From Roseicyclus sediminis (GTDB taxonomy: Bacteria > Pseudomonadota > Alphaproteobacteria > Rhodobacterales > Rhodobacteraceae), in the NCBI RefSeq assembly GCF_025515305.1, contig NZ_JAOPHT010000006.1, forward strand, positions 124,001 through 188,000: 64,000 bases of DNA. Reading direction: 5' to 3'. The notes under the pieces were generated by a model. That model saw only the letters and a program-made list of their open reading frames with translations, ran no database searches and was not told the origin of the DNA. Made by a program: the position numbers and the translations under genes. Positions within the stretch are counted from its first letter, which is position 1; every line of letters starts with the position of its first letter. Shown in pieces: positions 52,562 through 61,543 of this stretch.

Positions 52562-55213
52562 ATGGCCGAGGGACGCTTTCCATTCGAGAACCGTGACGAT
52601 GCCGGACGCAGGCTTGCTTCGGAACTGATCAAGCGCAGCTTCGATGCGCCGGTGGTATTCGCGCTGCCGCGGGGCGGCGTCCCCCTGGGCGCGGAAATCG
52701 CCGAAGCCCTTGGGGCGCCACTGGACCTGATCCTGGTGCGCAAAATCGGAGCACCCCGCCATCCGGAGGTGGCGCTTGCAGCCATTGTCGAGGGCGACCC
52801 GCCCGAGAGGGTCGTCAACGAGGAGGTGATGCGCCGATCGGGCGCCGACCAGGCCTATCTGGACCAGGAAACCGAGCGGCAAGCCGCTGAAATGCAGCGC
52901 CGACGCGAACGTTATCTCGGCAACCGGCGCAGGCTCGACGCCAAGGACAAGACGGCCATCGTGGTCGATGACGGCCTTGCGACCGGCGCCACGATGAAGG
53001 CGGCGCTCATCGCGCTCCGGCGCTGGGGCGCGGCGAGGGTCATCGTCGCGGTTCCAGTGGCGCCGGCCTCCGAGATACCGGCACTTCAAGAGCTCGCGGA
53101 TGAGGTCATTTGCCTGGTCGCCGACCCGCAGTTCCGCGGCGTCGGCGGTGCCTATGCCGACTTTCACCAGCTCACCGACGAGGAAACCATCGGATATCTG
53201 CGCCGGGCATGGACGGTGGCGGAGACGGTCGGGGCGGCCCCGACGCTGCGCCGCACCGTGTCGATCCCGCCCCTTGGGTTGCAGGGCGATCTCGTCGCGC
53301 CGCCCGATCCGCGGGGCGTGATCCTGTTCGCCCATGGCAGCGGGTCGAGCCGCCTGAGTCCCCGCAACCGCAAGGTTGCCGGGCAGTTGAACGACTTGGG
53401 CTTCGCCACGTTGCTGATGGATCTCCTGTCGGAACAGGAAGCTGCGGATCGCCGCAACGTCTTCGACATTCCGCTGCTGGCGGAGCGGCTGCTCGAAGCC
53501 GATCTGTGGATCGCCTCCGAACCGGAACTGGCGGATCTGCCGCTGGGGCTTTTCGGCGCGAGCACGGGAGCGGGTGCCGCCCTCCTGGCGGCCGCGGAGC
53601 TTGGCTCGCGGATCTCGGCCGTGGTCTCGCGCGGAGGCCGGCCCGACCTGGCGGGACCGCGGCTGTCCGAGGTGACAGCGCCCACGCTCCTGATCGTGGG
53701 CGGGGAGGATCCGCAGGTCCTCGCCCTCAACCGCCGCGCCCTCGCCGAGTTGCGTTGCGAAAAGCTGCTGCGGATCGTCCCGGGCGCCGGTCACCTGTTC
53801 GAAGGACCGGGGGAGCTCGAGACCGTCACCAAAATGGCCTGCGCCTGGTTCCAGCATTACGCGACGAAAGATGAGACCGCGCTGGGTGCACCCCCAACCG
53901 GGGAGAAGGCGCCCGCCACACCCGAGGAGATCGTCCGCGCGGCGGCCGAACCCCTGCCGGATCCCGACGACCCGGACTTCGGCGCGGCCTTCGACCGGTA
54001 CGCAACGGCCCGCGTGGTTCTTCTCGGCGAGGCGTCGCACGGCACGTCCGAGTTCTACAGAGCCCGCGCAGCCATCACCCGCAGGCTGATCGAGAGGCAT
54101 GGGTTCAACATCGTCGCCGTCGAGGCGGACTGGCCCGATGCGGCTGTCCTGGATCGTCGGGCGCGTGGGTTGGCGGAAGGTCGTCGCAACGTTTCAGCGT
54201 TCTCGAGGTTCCCGACCTGGATGTGGCGCAACCGGGATGTCGATGACTTCATCGCCTGGTTGCGCGACCACAATTCAGTCCTTCCGATGGAGCAGCGTGT
54301 CCGGTTCCAGGGCCTGGACATCTACAGCATGTTCAACTCGATCGCCGAGGTCCTGGCCTATCTCGATGCCCACGATCCAACCGCGGCGATGGCGGCCCGC
54401 CGCCACTACGGATGCCTGGCACCCTGGGCGAACGAGCCCGCCGCCTATGGCCGTGCGGCGCTGACCCGCGGGCACGCGCTTTGCGAGGAGGCCGTCACGC
54501 GCGTGCTGGTCGATCTCCTGACGCGGGACCTGTCTCAGGCCCGGCGCGACGGCGATCGCTTTTTCGATGCCATCCAGAACGCCCGAGTGGTCGCCGGCGC
54601 AGAACGCTACTACCGGGTGATGTACTTCGGGTCCGCCGAAAGCTGGAACCTGCGCGACACGCACATGTTCGAGACGCTCAAGCAGGCCATGGACCATGTC
54701 GGTCCCTCCGCAAGGGCCGTGGTGTGGGCGCACAATTCTCACATCGGCGACGCCCGCGTCACCGACATGGGCGTGAACCGTGGCGAACTCAACATTGGTC
54801 AGCTCTGCCGTGAGGAATGGGGGGACGACGCCGCCCTGATCGGCTTCGGCACCCATTCCGGCACCGTCGCCTGCGCCTCGGACTGGGATGGGCCGATGGA
54901 GATCAAGGCCGTGCGCCCGTCGCGCGCAGACAGCCACGAGGCCATCTTCCACGCGGCGGGGGTTGAACGTTTCCTGCTCGACCTTCGGCCCGGGGTCGAT
55001 GATGCGCTCCGCGCCACGCTGTCCGGGCCGCGGCTCGAGCGATACATCGGGGTCATCTACCGACCGGAAACGGAACGTTGGAGCCACTACAGCAATGCGG
55101 TCTTGTCGCATCAGTACGATGGCTATGTCTGGTTCGATCGTACGCAGGCCGTGGTTCCCCTGCCCGCCGAGCCCGTGCCGGGAGCCAGGGACACCTATCC
55201 CTTCGGACTTTGA
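52562..55213 (+). CDS. Phosphoribosyltransferase / dienelactone-hydrolase-like / erythromycin-esterase fusion
   Basis: 883 residues from ATG 52562, with GGAGGAGGT 6 nt upstream. Residues 1-215: PRTase fold with FALPRGGVPLGAEIA and PRPP loop IVVDDGLATGAT (133-144). Residues 230-435: alpha/beta hydrolase with HGSGSSRLSPRN, nucleophile Ser335 (GASTGAG, S in ASTG), Asp383 and His411. Residues 470-883: erythromycin-esterase (EreA/B) domain with LLGEASHGTSEFY (487-499), VEADWPD and WAHNSHIGD. Pairwise fusions of these domains are known (for example in mycobacteria); all three together are unusual. It may modify, detoxify or salvage a nucleoside- or lactone-type compound. Confidence 0.88.
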   Translation: MAEGRFPFENRDDAGRRLASELIKRSFDAPVVFALPRGGVPLGAEIAEALGAPLDLILVRKIGAPRHPEVALAAIVEGDPPERVVNEEVMRRSGADQAYLDQETERQAAEMQRRRERYLGNRRRLDAKDKTAIVVDDGLATGATMKAALIALRRWGAARVIVAVPVAPASEIPALQELADEVICLVADPQFRGVGGAYADFHQLTDEETIGYLRRAWTVAETVGAAPTLRRTVSIPPLGLQGDLVAPPDPRGVILFAHGSGSSRLSPRNRKVAGQLNDLGFATLLMDLLSEQEAADRRNVFDIPLLAERLLEADLWIASEPELADLPLGLFGASTGAGAALLAAAELGSRISAVVSRGGRPDLAGPRLSEVTAPTLLIVGGEDPQVLALNRRALAELRCEKLLRIVPGAGHLFEGPGELETVTKMACAWFQHYATKDETALGAPPTGEKAPATPEEIVRAAAEPLPDPDDPDFGAAFDRYATARVVLLGEASHGTSEFYRARAAITRRLIERHGFNIVAVEADWPDAAVLDRRARGLAEGRRNVSAFSRFPTWMWRNRDVDDFIAWLRDHNSVLPMEQRVRFQGLDIYSMFNSIAEVLAYLDAHDPTAAMAARRHYGCLAPWANEPAAYGRAALTRGHALCEEAVTRVLVDLLTRDLSQARRDGDRFFDAIQNARVVAGAERYYRVMYFGSAESWNLRDTHMFETLKQAMDHVGPSARAVVWAHNSHIGDARVTDMGVNRGELNIGQLCREEWGDDAALIGFGTHSGTVACASDWDGPMEIKAVRPSRADSHEAIFHAAGVERFLLDLRPGVDDALRATLSGPRLERYIGVIYRPETERWSHYSNAVLSHQYDGYVWFDRTQAVVPLPAEPVPGARDTYPFGL

Positions 55214-55580
55214 CCCGCCGCCCCGATGTCGCCCGGAGGCTCGTTCGCGCGCTCGGCGTGAATGTCCGGACGGTCCGCGAAGCGGATGCGCGCCATCGTT
55301 TCGCGCCTGCCGGCCGAGGCCGAAGGTGAACGCCCGGAGAAATCAGCCCGATGACCGCCTGGCGGACGAAGCGGACCTTCGCCCTGTTTGCCTCGGCCGT
55401 CGCGACCGGCCTGGAGCGGACGTTCATGCGACTCGCGGCGACGGTCCGGAGTCGACCCAGAGCCGGGCAAGGCCTTCACGCTGACACGGACGATCAACAC
55501 GGCAGAGCAGACATCTAGAGAACTCTTGAACCCTTCGTTCCTGTCCATGGAGTCTTCCGAATACTTCGGATGCCTGGGCT
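55214..55580. other. 367-nt convergent gap, no convincing gene
   Basis: A 55-codon frame from ATG 55351 (MTAWRTKRTFALFASAVATG) has only a weak ribosome-binding site and no recognisable family. Nothing else is seen. Confidence 0.4.
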
Positions 55581-56594
55581 TCAGCTGCAAGGACCCGGGT
55601 TGAACGCCTGAGAGGTTACGAAGCCAGACAGCTTCTCGCCGTTCTGCCCATCATGGGTGAACACCATGAGCGTCGGCTTCAGCTGCTTCATGCGACGTAG
55701 TGTGTCGTAGGTCGCCAACGCCAGTGACCGGTTCTCGATGATGCCCGGAATGATCCCTTCATCAACCTGTCCATCGTCGAAGGCGGCATCGCCGGCCAGT
55801 ACGACCTGCCGGTCGCCCAGGTCGATCACGACGCTCTGGTGGCCGACGGTGTGGCCCGGTGTGGCCATCGCGAAGATATCGCCCCGCGCCGTCAGCGGCA
55901 TCACCTGTCCCGCGACCGCATGTGACTCTGCGGATACCGTCTCCTGCACGCGCCCGTCGCGCGGCAACTTCGCCAGCAAGCGGCCGGAACCTCTTGTGGG
56001 CGCGAACTCACCGGGCGAGACGAGGAGGCGCGTCCGGCCGGACAGCGCGCCAAGGTTGCCTATATGGTCCGAATGGGTGTGCGTCAGGACACAAAGCCCG
56101 ATGCGCTCGGGCGCGATGCCCGTCCGGGTGAGCTGGCTCGCAAGGTCGCTGCCCGCTGCCGCGGTCGCGTCGATGATCTTGGGATAGATGCGCCCCATGC
56201 TCTTTGCCGCTTCGCCGAAGTAGGCGGGCGTGCCGAAATCGGCGCTTTCGCCGGTATCGACCAGGATCGCGCCTTCGGGGTGGTCGATCAGCCAGGCGGT
56301 GCAGTCGAGCCAGCCGGTCATCCGCCTGTCCGACATCATCACTGGAAACCGCAGCTTGTCGTCGACGTCCTGCAGATCGGCGGGCAGGGCGCGGTGACGT
56401 TCCCGGATCCGGACGACGCCCACGGGAAGCTGCCACAGGGTGATGCCCCGGCCGAGCGGCCAGGCGGCAGGCATGCGCGGCGCGGGCAAGGGCGGCCGAG
56501 GCGACCAGCGGGCGACCGGCGATCCCGCGAAGGCTGCCATCATGCGACCTAGGTGGGACAGGCGCCGGAACAGCGGAAGCGTCTTTGTCATCAT
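55581..56594 (-). CDS. Metallo-beta-lactamase-fold hydrolase, lactonase-like
   Basis: 337 residues from ATG 56594 (MMTKTLPLFRR). Zinc-site motif THTHSDHIGN (H172, H174, D176, H177), followed by TPGHTVGHQS and LAGDAAFDD for the remaining ligands, and FTHDG near the C-terminus. The N-terminal about 50 residues are Pro-rich and could be a targeting or membrane-proximal region. It resembles acyl-homoserine-lactonase and alkyl-sulfatase-type enzymes; the substrate is undetermined. It is divergent from a TetR gene only 44 bp away. Confidence 0.85.
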   Translation of the reverse strand: MMTKTLPLFRRLSHLGRMMAAFAGSPVARWSPRPPLPAPRMPAAWPLGRGITLWQLPVGVVRIRERHRALPADLQDVDDKLRFPVMMSDRRMTGWLDCTAWLIDHPEGAILVDTGESADFGTPAYFGEAAKSMGRIYPKIIDATAAAGSDLASQLTRTGIAPERIGLCVLTHTHSDHIGNLGALSGRTRLLVSPGEFAPTRGSGRLLAKLPRDGRVQETVSAESHAVAGQVMPLTARGDIFAMATPGHTVGHQSVVIDLGDRQVVLAGDAAFDDGQVDEGIIPGIIENRSLALATYDTLRRMKQLKPTLMVFTHDGQNGEKLSGFVTSQAFNPGPCS

Positions 56595-56608
56595 GGGTCC
56601 ATGTGCTA

Positions 56609-56625
56609 TCTTAACAGTGTTTAGA
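56609..56625. promoter_or_regulatory. TetR operator-like dyad
   Basis: TCTTAAC, three bases, GTTTAGA: 7-bp arms with one mismatch, centred in the 44-bp gap between the metallo-hydrolase and TetR starts. The gap is so short that one bound dimer would block both promoters or leaders. Confidence 0.6.
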
Positions 56626-56638
56626 ATACGTGACGGAG

Positions 56639-57244
56639 ATGGCATTGGATCAGGAGAAAGAAGACGCCCGGCCATACCATCACGGAGACCTGCGGCGCGC
56701 GATCCTGGATGCGGCGGAGCGGCGGCTTGAGACAGGCGGCGTTCAGGCGGTCACGATCCGCGCCTGCGCGCGCGAAGCCGGCGTCTCGCCTGCGGCGCCG
56801 ATCCATCACTTCGGCAGCCTCAGGGGCCTTCTGAGCGCGCTGGCCGCCCGCGGCTTCGACCGGCTCGTCGTGCGTCTCGATGAGGATGCGCTGGCGGGGC
56901 GGGCGCGGACCCCGGCGTCCTTGCTCGTGGGGGCATATGTGTCCTTTTCCCTTTCCGCGCCGAACCTGTTCGACCTGATGTGGCGGGACGACATGCTGGA
57001 CCCCGTAGACGACGATCTGGCTCGGGCCCGGCGGCGGGCGCTTGACTGTCTACGCCTCTTGTCCTCGGCTCCGTCCGAAGGTCGCTCGGCCCGCGTGCAG
57101 GCGATCCGGATCTGGTCGCTCGCCCACGGCCTTGCCATGCTGCTGCGGCATGGCCGGATCGTGTCTGCGCTGGGCAGCGAAGAGTACGGCCTTGAGACGA
57201 TCGGGGACTTCGAGGCGCTTGCCCGGGACGCGGACTTCGCCTGA
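56639..57244 (+). CDS. TetR/AcrR-family repressor of the metallo-hydrolase gene
   Basis: 201 residues from ATG 56639 (MALDQEKEDARPYHHGDLRR). The helix-turn-helix spans about 34-65 (VTIRACAREAGVSPAAPIHHFG), and the C-terminal domain has SLAHGLAMLLRHG. It shares the YHHG opening with the TetR at 4538-5131. It is convergent with the deiodinase-like gene by 20 nt. It presumably senses the hydrolase substrate or product. Confidence 0.86.
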   Translation: MALDQEKEDARPYHHGDLRRAILDAAERRLETGGVQAVTIRACAREAGVSPAAPIHHFGSLRGLLSALAARGFDRLVVRLDEDALAGRARTPASLLVGAYVSFSLSAPNLFDLMWRDDMLDPVDDDLARARRRALDCLRLLSSAPSEGRSARVQAIRIWSLAHGLAMLLRHGRIVSALGSEEYGLETIGDFEALARDADFA

Positions 57245-57264
57245 CCGCCCTTCGCCGCGCTATC

Positions 57265-57945
57265 CTACATGTTGCCGACGTTGACGTGCTTGGCGATGAG
57301 CTTGCGCAGGCCCCAGACAAAGTCGAAGGCGGCGATCAGTCCGCCGCTCAACAGGACGCCGATGGCAGCGAAGTTGAGCGGCGGCTTCGCCTTCAGCTCC
57401 TGCGGCGCGACCGGGACGCGGGCGGAGATGCGCGTGAGGATGTCGCCGATGCTGTCGGTGTTGTTCCAGATGCTGCGGTAGAGGATCGTACCGTCGGTAT
57501 CGATCACGTAGATCGAATTCGGCATCGCCCCGTAGGCCTTGTGCGCGACACCGTCGAGGTCGTCGACAAGCGTGATGCGCCCCTCGTGGTGGCGCGACGT
57601 CGACCGGATCGCGGCATCGACCTTGGCGTCCTGGGTCGCGTGCTGCGGCGTGCGCTCGCCGGGGTGCGCCTCGCGGACATAGAGGACGACGAAGTTGAGG
57701 TCCGGGAACCTCGTGACCATCCCCTGCATCGGCGGGGCGGACTGGGCGTACATCGGGCAGGTGAGGCTTCCGGTTTCCAGCACCAACGGCTTGTCGAGGA
57801 AGTCCGATATCCGGGCGGTGCCGCCGTCGAGCGTCCGGAGTTCTGCGTCGACGAAGCGGTCGCCGGCGGCAAGTCCCGTGAACGCGGAGAACTCATATTC
57901 TTCCGGGGTGAAGCGGCGGTAGTTGTAGGTGGGGGCGGTCATCAT
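57265..57945 (-). CDS. Deiodinase-family thioredoxin-fold protein with Cys at the catalytic position
   Basis: 226 residues. PLVLETGSLTCPMYAQ places Cys63 where vertebrate iodothyronine deiodinases carry selenocysteine in their GSCT-U-PPF-like loop. The next strand VVLYVREAHPGE (86-97) matches the conserved YI-EAH segment of that family. The thioredoxin fold continues to about 180 with NSIYVIDTDGTILYRS. A membrane helix lies at about 193-212, so the protein is probably anchored with its domain in the cytoplasm or periplasm. It is the last gene of an RND efflux operon. The reaction of bacterial members is not established. Confidence 0.78.
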   Translation of the reverse strand: MMTAPTYNYRRFTPEEYEFSAFTGLAAGDRFVDAELRTLDGGTARISDFLDKPLVLETGSLTCPMYAQSAPPMQGMVTRFPDLNFVVLYVREAHPGERTPQHATQDAKVDAAIRSTSRHHEGRITLVDDLDGVAHKAYGAMPNSIYVIDTDGTILYRSIWNNTDSIGDILTRISARVPVAPQELKAKPPLNFAAIGVLLSGGLIAAFDFVWGLRKLIAKHVNVGNM

Positions 57946-57980
57946 GAAATCCTTTTGGATTTGGGCTTGGAGGATGGGGT

Positions 57981-58457
57981 TCAGCGGGTCAGAGCGAAGA
58001 CGACCTGAAGGACGGCGACGCTCGCCGCCGTGAACAGCCCGACGTGGTGCAACGCGGCCAATTGACCAAGGCCGGTCCGTACCGAGCCGATCGCGCTGTC
58101 AGATGGGGTCAGGTCGACCGCGCGGATGCGGGTTCCGAGGATCGACAGCAGATAGGACATGCAAAGGCCGAAGTGCAGCAGGATGACCAGCGAGAACCAG
58201 CCGAACCCGGCGAGCCAGGCCTGCAGCACCAGCAGCACCGCACCGCTGCCCATCGTCACCATCATCGTGGGCGGCAGAAGGTGAATGACGCGGCGCAGCT
58301 GCGCGTGGATGTCGCGTACCATCCTGTCATCCGCGCGCCGGCTCATCGGGTCGCGCATCAGGCTCCAGACCGGCTTCTCGACCAGCGATAGGACGGTGAA
58401 GATGCCTGCGGCAAAGGTGAAGCAGGCGGTGGCGAGCAGGGTGACAAGGTCGGGCAT
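57981..58457 (-). CDS. Small four-helix membrane protein in the RND/deiodinase-like operon
   Basis: 158 residues from ATG 58457 (MPDLVTLLATACFTFAAGIF). Four hydrophobic helices (about 5-27, 62-80, 85-108 and 134-155). A charged loop MRDPMSRRADDRMVRDIHAQLRR follows helix 1, and an HH pair (LAALHHVGLF) lies in helix 4. It resembles DUF1772-type membrane proteins, but the assignment is weak. It begins 20 nt after the RND pump stop and is 35 nt upstream of the deiodinase-like gene. Confidence 0.68.
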   Translation of the reverse strand: MPDLVTLLATACFTFAAGIFTVLSLVEKPVWSLMRDPMSRRADDRMVRDIHAQLRRVIHLLPPTMMVTMGSGAVLLVLQAWLAGFGWFSLVILLHFGLCMSYLLSILGTRIRAVDLTPSDSAIGSVRTGLGQLAALHHVGLFTAASVAVLQVVFALTR

Positions 58458-58477
58458 GGGTGAGCTCCAAAAGTTCG

Positions 58478-61400
58478 TCAAGCCGCTTGGTGCGCGGACG
58501 GGTGAGTGGTGACCGGCTTTGGCCTGTCGCCGAACAGGACGCGGTAGAGCGCGGGGACGTAGAACAGCGTCATGACCGACGAGACGCCGAGGCCGCCGAT
58601 CATCAACGTGGCCATCGGCTCCCACAGCGCGCCGCCGCTCAGCGCCATGGGCAGGAGGCCCAAGACGGTGGTGAGCGAGGTGAGGAGGATCGGGCGGAAC
58701 CGCTTCCGCGCGGCCTCGGCGATGGCCTCGGACAGCGGCAGCGTCTCGCGCTCGATGTCGATCTGGTCGATGAGCACGATGGCGTTGTTGATGATGATGC
58801 CCGACAGGGCGATCAGCCCGAGCGTTCCGAAGAAGCTTAGCGGCTGGTCGAGCCCGATCAGCGCGAACGGCACACCCACGACCACGAGCGGCACGCACAG
58901 AAGCGTCAGCCCGACCCGGCGGAAGGAATTGAACTGCGCCATCAGTGCCGTGAGCATCACGACCAGCGCCACCGGGAGCCCCGCGCCCAGCTTCTCGCGT
59001 ACCTCACCCGCCTGTTCGACCTCTCCGCCGATGCGGATGTCGTAGGCGGGGCCGAGCTCGGACGACAGGCGGTCGAGCGTTGGCTGGATGTGGCCGACAA
59101 GCTCGAGCGCGGGCAACTCGGAAGAGATCGCGGTCACCGTCAGCCGGCGGACCTGGTCGACACGGCGGATGGTCGAGAAGTCCAGATGCGGCTCGAACCG
59201 GGCGATCTGGTCGAGCGACACGAGACCCCCCGGCGTCGCGATCGCGATGTTGGCGAGGTCGCCGAAGCTGTCGCCGTTGCCGGGCGCCCCGCGCAGAACG
59301 ATGGGGATCTGACCGTCAGCGTCGCGTAGGACCGACACCTGCGTTCCATCGAGGAACCCCTCGAGCGCCTCGGAAACGCTCTGCGAGGTCAGGCCGTAGT
59401 GCCGGGCCCGGTCCTGCGCCACGACGACCCGCGCCTGCAGGACCCGATTGCCCCAGTCGCCCTGATTCTCGACCATGCCCGGCGCGGTGGCGAAGGCTGC
59501 CTCGACCTCCTGCCCGGCTGCCAGCAGAGCATTGGCGTCGGGGCCTTCCAGCACCACCTCGATTCCCGGCTCGCGCCCGCCCATGGCGAGCCGCTTGAGC
59601 CGCACCCTCGCTTCGGGGAACGTCGCGGCGACATGCGCCTCTGCCGCGGCGATGACCTGCGCAGAGGCGGGGAAATCGGTGGTGTTCACCACCATGAAGG
59701 CCGAGGCCGGGTCGAAATCTGCGGGGTCCAGCGTGAGGACGAAGCGCGGCCCGCCGAAGCCTACGAAGCTCGTCACGCCGGTGACGCGGTCGTCGGCGGT
59801 CAGCCAGTCGGACAGCCGCAGCGCCGTAGCCTCGGTCGCGGCGATGTCGGACCCGCGTGGCAGGTCGAGGTAGATCAGGAACTGCGGCCGCTCGCTCAAG
59901 GGGAACAGTTGCTGGCGGACGTTCGGCATCTGGCCGACCGCGCCGACCACGATCAGCGCCGAGGCCGCAAGGGTCAGATAAGGCGCGCGCACCACCCGCG
60001 CCACCACCCAGCCATAGCCGCGCGCGGCCCGGTCCATCAGCCCGGGACGCGTGAGAGGCTTCGGGTCCGGCAGGAACCAGACCGCGAGCGCGGGGAGAAG
60101 GTACACCGCCGAAAGGAACGACCCCGTCAGCATCAGCGCCACGACCGCCCCCAGCGAGAAGCCGTATTGTCCTTCGGTCCCGTCGAGGAGGAACAGCGGA
60201 AGGAATGCCGCGACCGTGGTGATCGAAGCGATCAGGAGAGGCAGCGTGTACTGCCGCCCCGCGGCCAGGGCCGCCTCGGCCCGCGTGGTGCCGGCACGGA
60301 TGCGGCTGTCCATGTCCTCGACGATGACGAGACCGTTGTCGACCAGGAGACCCAGCGAGATGATGATGGCCGCGATCGAAACCTGCTGCAGTTCGATCCC
60401 GAGGAACGGCATGAAGACGAAGGCAAAGCCCACCGCGAAGGGCACGATGGAAGCGATCACCAGCGCCTGCCGCAACCCCAGGAACAGGGTCATCACCCCC
60501 AGCACGACGAGGAAGGTCTGGAGCATGTTGACCAGCGCGTTGTTGACGGACACGGCGACGACCTCGGGCTGGAAGGTCGAGAACGCGGCCTCGACCCCCC
60601 AGGGCTGATCGCGCACGAAGGCATCGACCACGAGCCGCAGGTCGCTGCCCACGGCCACGATATCTTCGCCCGCGAACATTTCGACGCCGAGGACGATGGC
60701 CGGCTCCCCGTCATGGAAGACCGGCGTCTGCCGAGGCTCCACCGTACCGCGCCGGACGTGAGCCAGGTCGCCCAAGCGCAGCAGGCCGACGCCAGGGATG
60801 TCGACGATCATCTCGGCGATGTCGTCCACGCCGCCGAAATCGCCCGTCGTCTCGAGCGCAAAGCGCAGGCCCTCCGACACGATGGAGCCCGAGGGCAGTC
60901 GCACGTTCTGCGCCCTGAGCGCCGCGATCACGGGGTCAAGCGTGGTGCCGAGGGACGACAGCCGGTCGCGGTCGATCTCGATCCAGATGCGTTCCTCCTG
61001 CACCCCGTGCAGCGTGACGGCCGAGACTGTGTCGAGCGCATAGAGCCTGTCGCGCAGGTCCTCGGCGAAACCTTCGAGGTCGGTCGGGGGAAAGCCCTGC
61101 GCGGCCACGGCGACGGTAGCGATCGCCACATCGCCGAAGTTGGTGTTCACAAGCGGCCCGACGGTGCCTTGCGGCATCTGGGGGGCCAAGGCCTCGATCT
61201 CGTTCTCGATCTCGCGGAAGACCGCGGCGATGCCGCCCTCGGGAACCGCGGTGTCGAGATCGATCTGCAGGATCGCGCCGCCTTGCAGCACCTGCGTCCG
61301 CACCTCGTCGACGCCCGCGATGGCGCGTGCGCGTTCCTCGACAGGCCGCGCGATCAGCTCCTCGATCTGCACCAGCGGCAGGCCCTGGTTGATGGCCGTG

Positions 61401-61543
61401 ACGACGGCGGTGCGTACCGTGATCGCCGGGTCCTCGCGCTTGGGGAAGCCGAGGTAGGTTCCCGCGCCGAGGGCGAGGATGACCAGCATCACGAGGATGG
61501 TCAGCCGCTGGCGCGCGAGCCCGAAGCCGGTCAGCGAGGTCAC
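58478..61543 (-). CDS. RND-family efflux pump, inner-membrane permease (second)
   Basis: 1,021 residues with the two-fold RND architecture and twelve membrane helices. It starts MTSLTGFGLARQRLTILVMLV, and the first porter loop has EDPAITVRTAVVTAINQGLP. Helix 4 carries LVDNGLV where AcrB has LVDDAIV, again keeping only one of the two proton-relay Asp residues. Its ATG overlaps the adaptor stop by 4 nt. It is different from the pump at 6393-9524. It is controlled by the divergent TetR at 62786. Confidence 0.92.
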   Translation of the reverse strand: MTSLTGFGLARQRLTILVMLVILALGAGTYLGFPKREDPAITVRTAVVTAINQGLPLVQIEELIARPVEERARAIAGVDEVRTQVLQGGAILQIDLDTAVPEGGIAAVFREIENEIEALAPQMPQGTVGPLVNTNFGDVAIATVAVAAQGFPPTDLEGFAEDLRDRLYALDTVSAVTLHGVQEERIWIEIDRDRLSSLGTTLDPVIAALRAQNVRLPSGSIVSEGLRFALETTGDFGGVDDIAEMIVDIPGVGLLRLGDLAHVRRGTVEPRQTPVFHDGEPAIVLGVEMFAGEDIVAVGSDLRLVVDAFVRDQPWGVEAAFSTFQPEVVAVSVNNALVNMLQTFLVVLGVMTLFLGLRQALVIASIVPFAVGFAFVFMPFLGIELQQVSIAAIIISLGLLVDNGLVIVEDMDSRIRAGTTRAEAALAAGRQYTLPLLIASITTVAAFLPLFLLDGTEGQYGFSLGAVVALMLTGSFLSAVYLLPALAVWFLPDPKPLTRPGLMDRAARGYGWVVARVVRAPYLTLAASALIVVGAVGQMPNVRQQLFPLSERPQFLIYLDLPRGSDIAATEATALRLSDWLTADDRVTGVTSFVGFGGPRFVLTLDPADFDPASAFMVVNTTDFPASAQVIAAAEAHVAATFPEARVRLKRLAMGGREPGIEVVLEGPDANALLAAGQEVEAAFATAPGMVENQGDWGNRVLQARVVVAQDRARHYGLTSQSVSEALEGFLDGTQVSVLRDADGQIPIVLRGAPGNGDSFGDLANIAIATPGGLVSLDQIARFEPHLDFSTIRRVDQVRRLTVTAISSELPALELVGHIQPTLDRLSSELGPAYDIRIGGEVEQAGEVREKLGAGLPVALVVMLTALMAQFNSFRRVGLTLLCVPLVVVGVPFALIGLDQPLSFFGTLGLIALSGIIINNAIVLIDQIDIERETLPLSEAIAEAARKRFRPILLTSLTTVLGLLPMALSGGALWEPMATLMIGGLGVSSVMTLFYVPALYRVLFGDRPKPVTTHPSAHQAA

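Noticed and set aside
55351-55518. 55-codon plus-strand ORF in the convergent gap
   Set aside because: Weak ribosome-binding site, basic chance-like composition and no family; not called as a gene.
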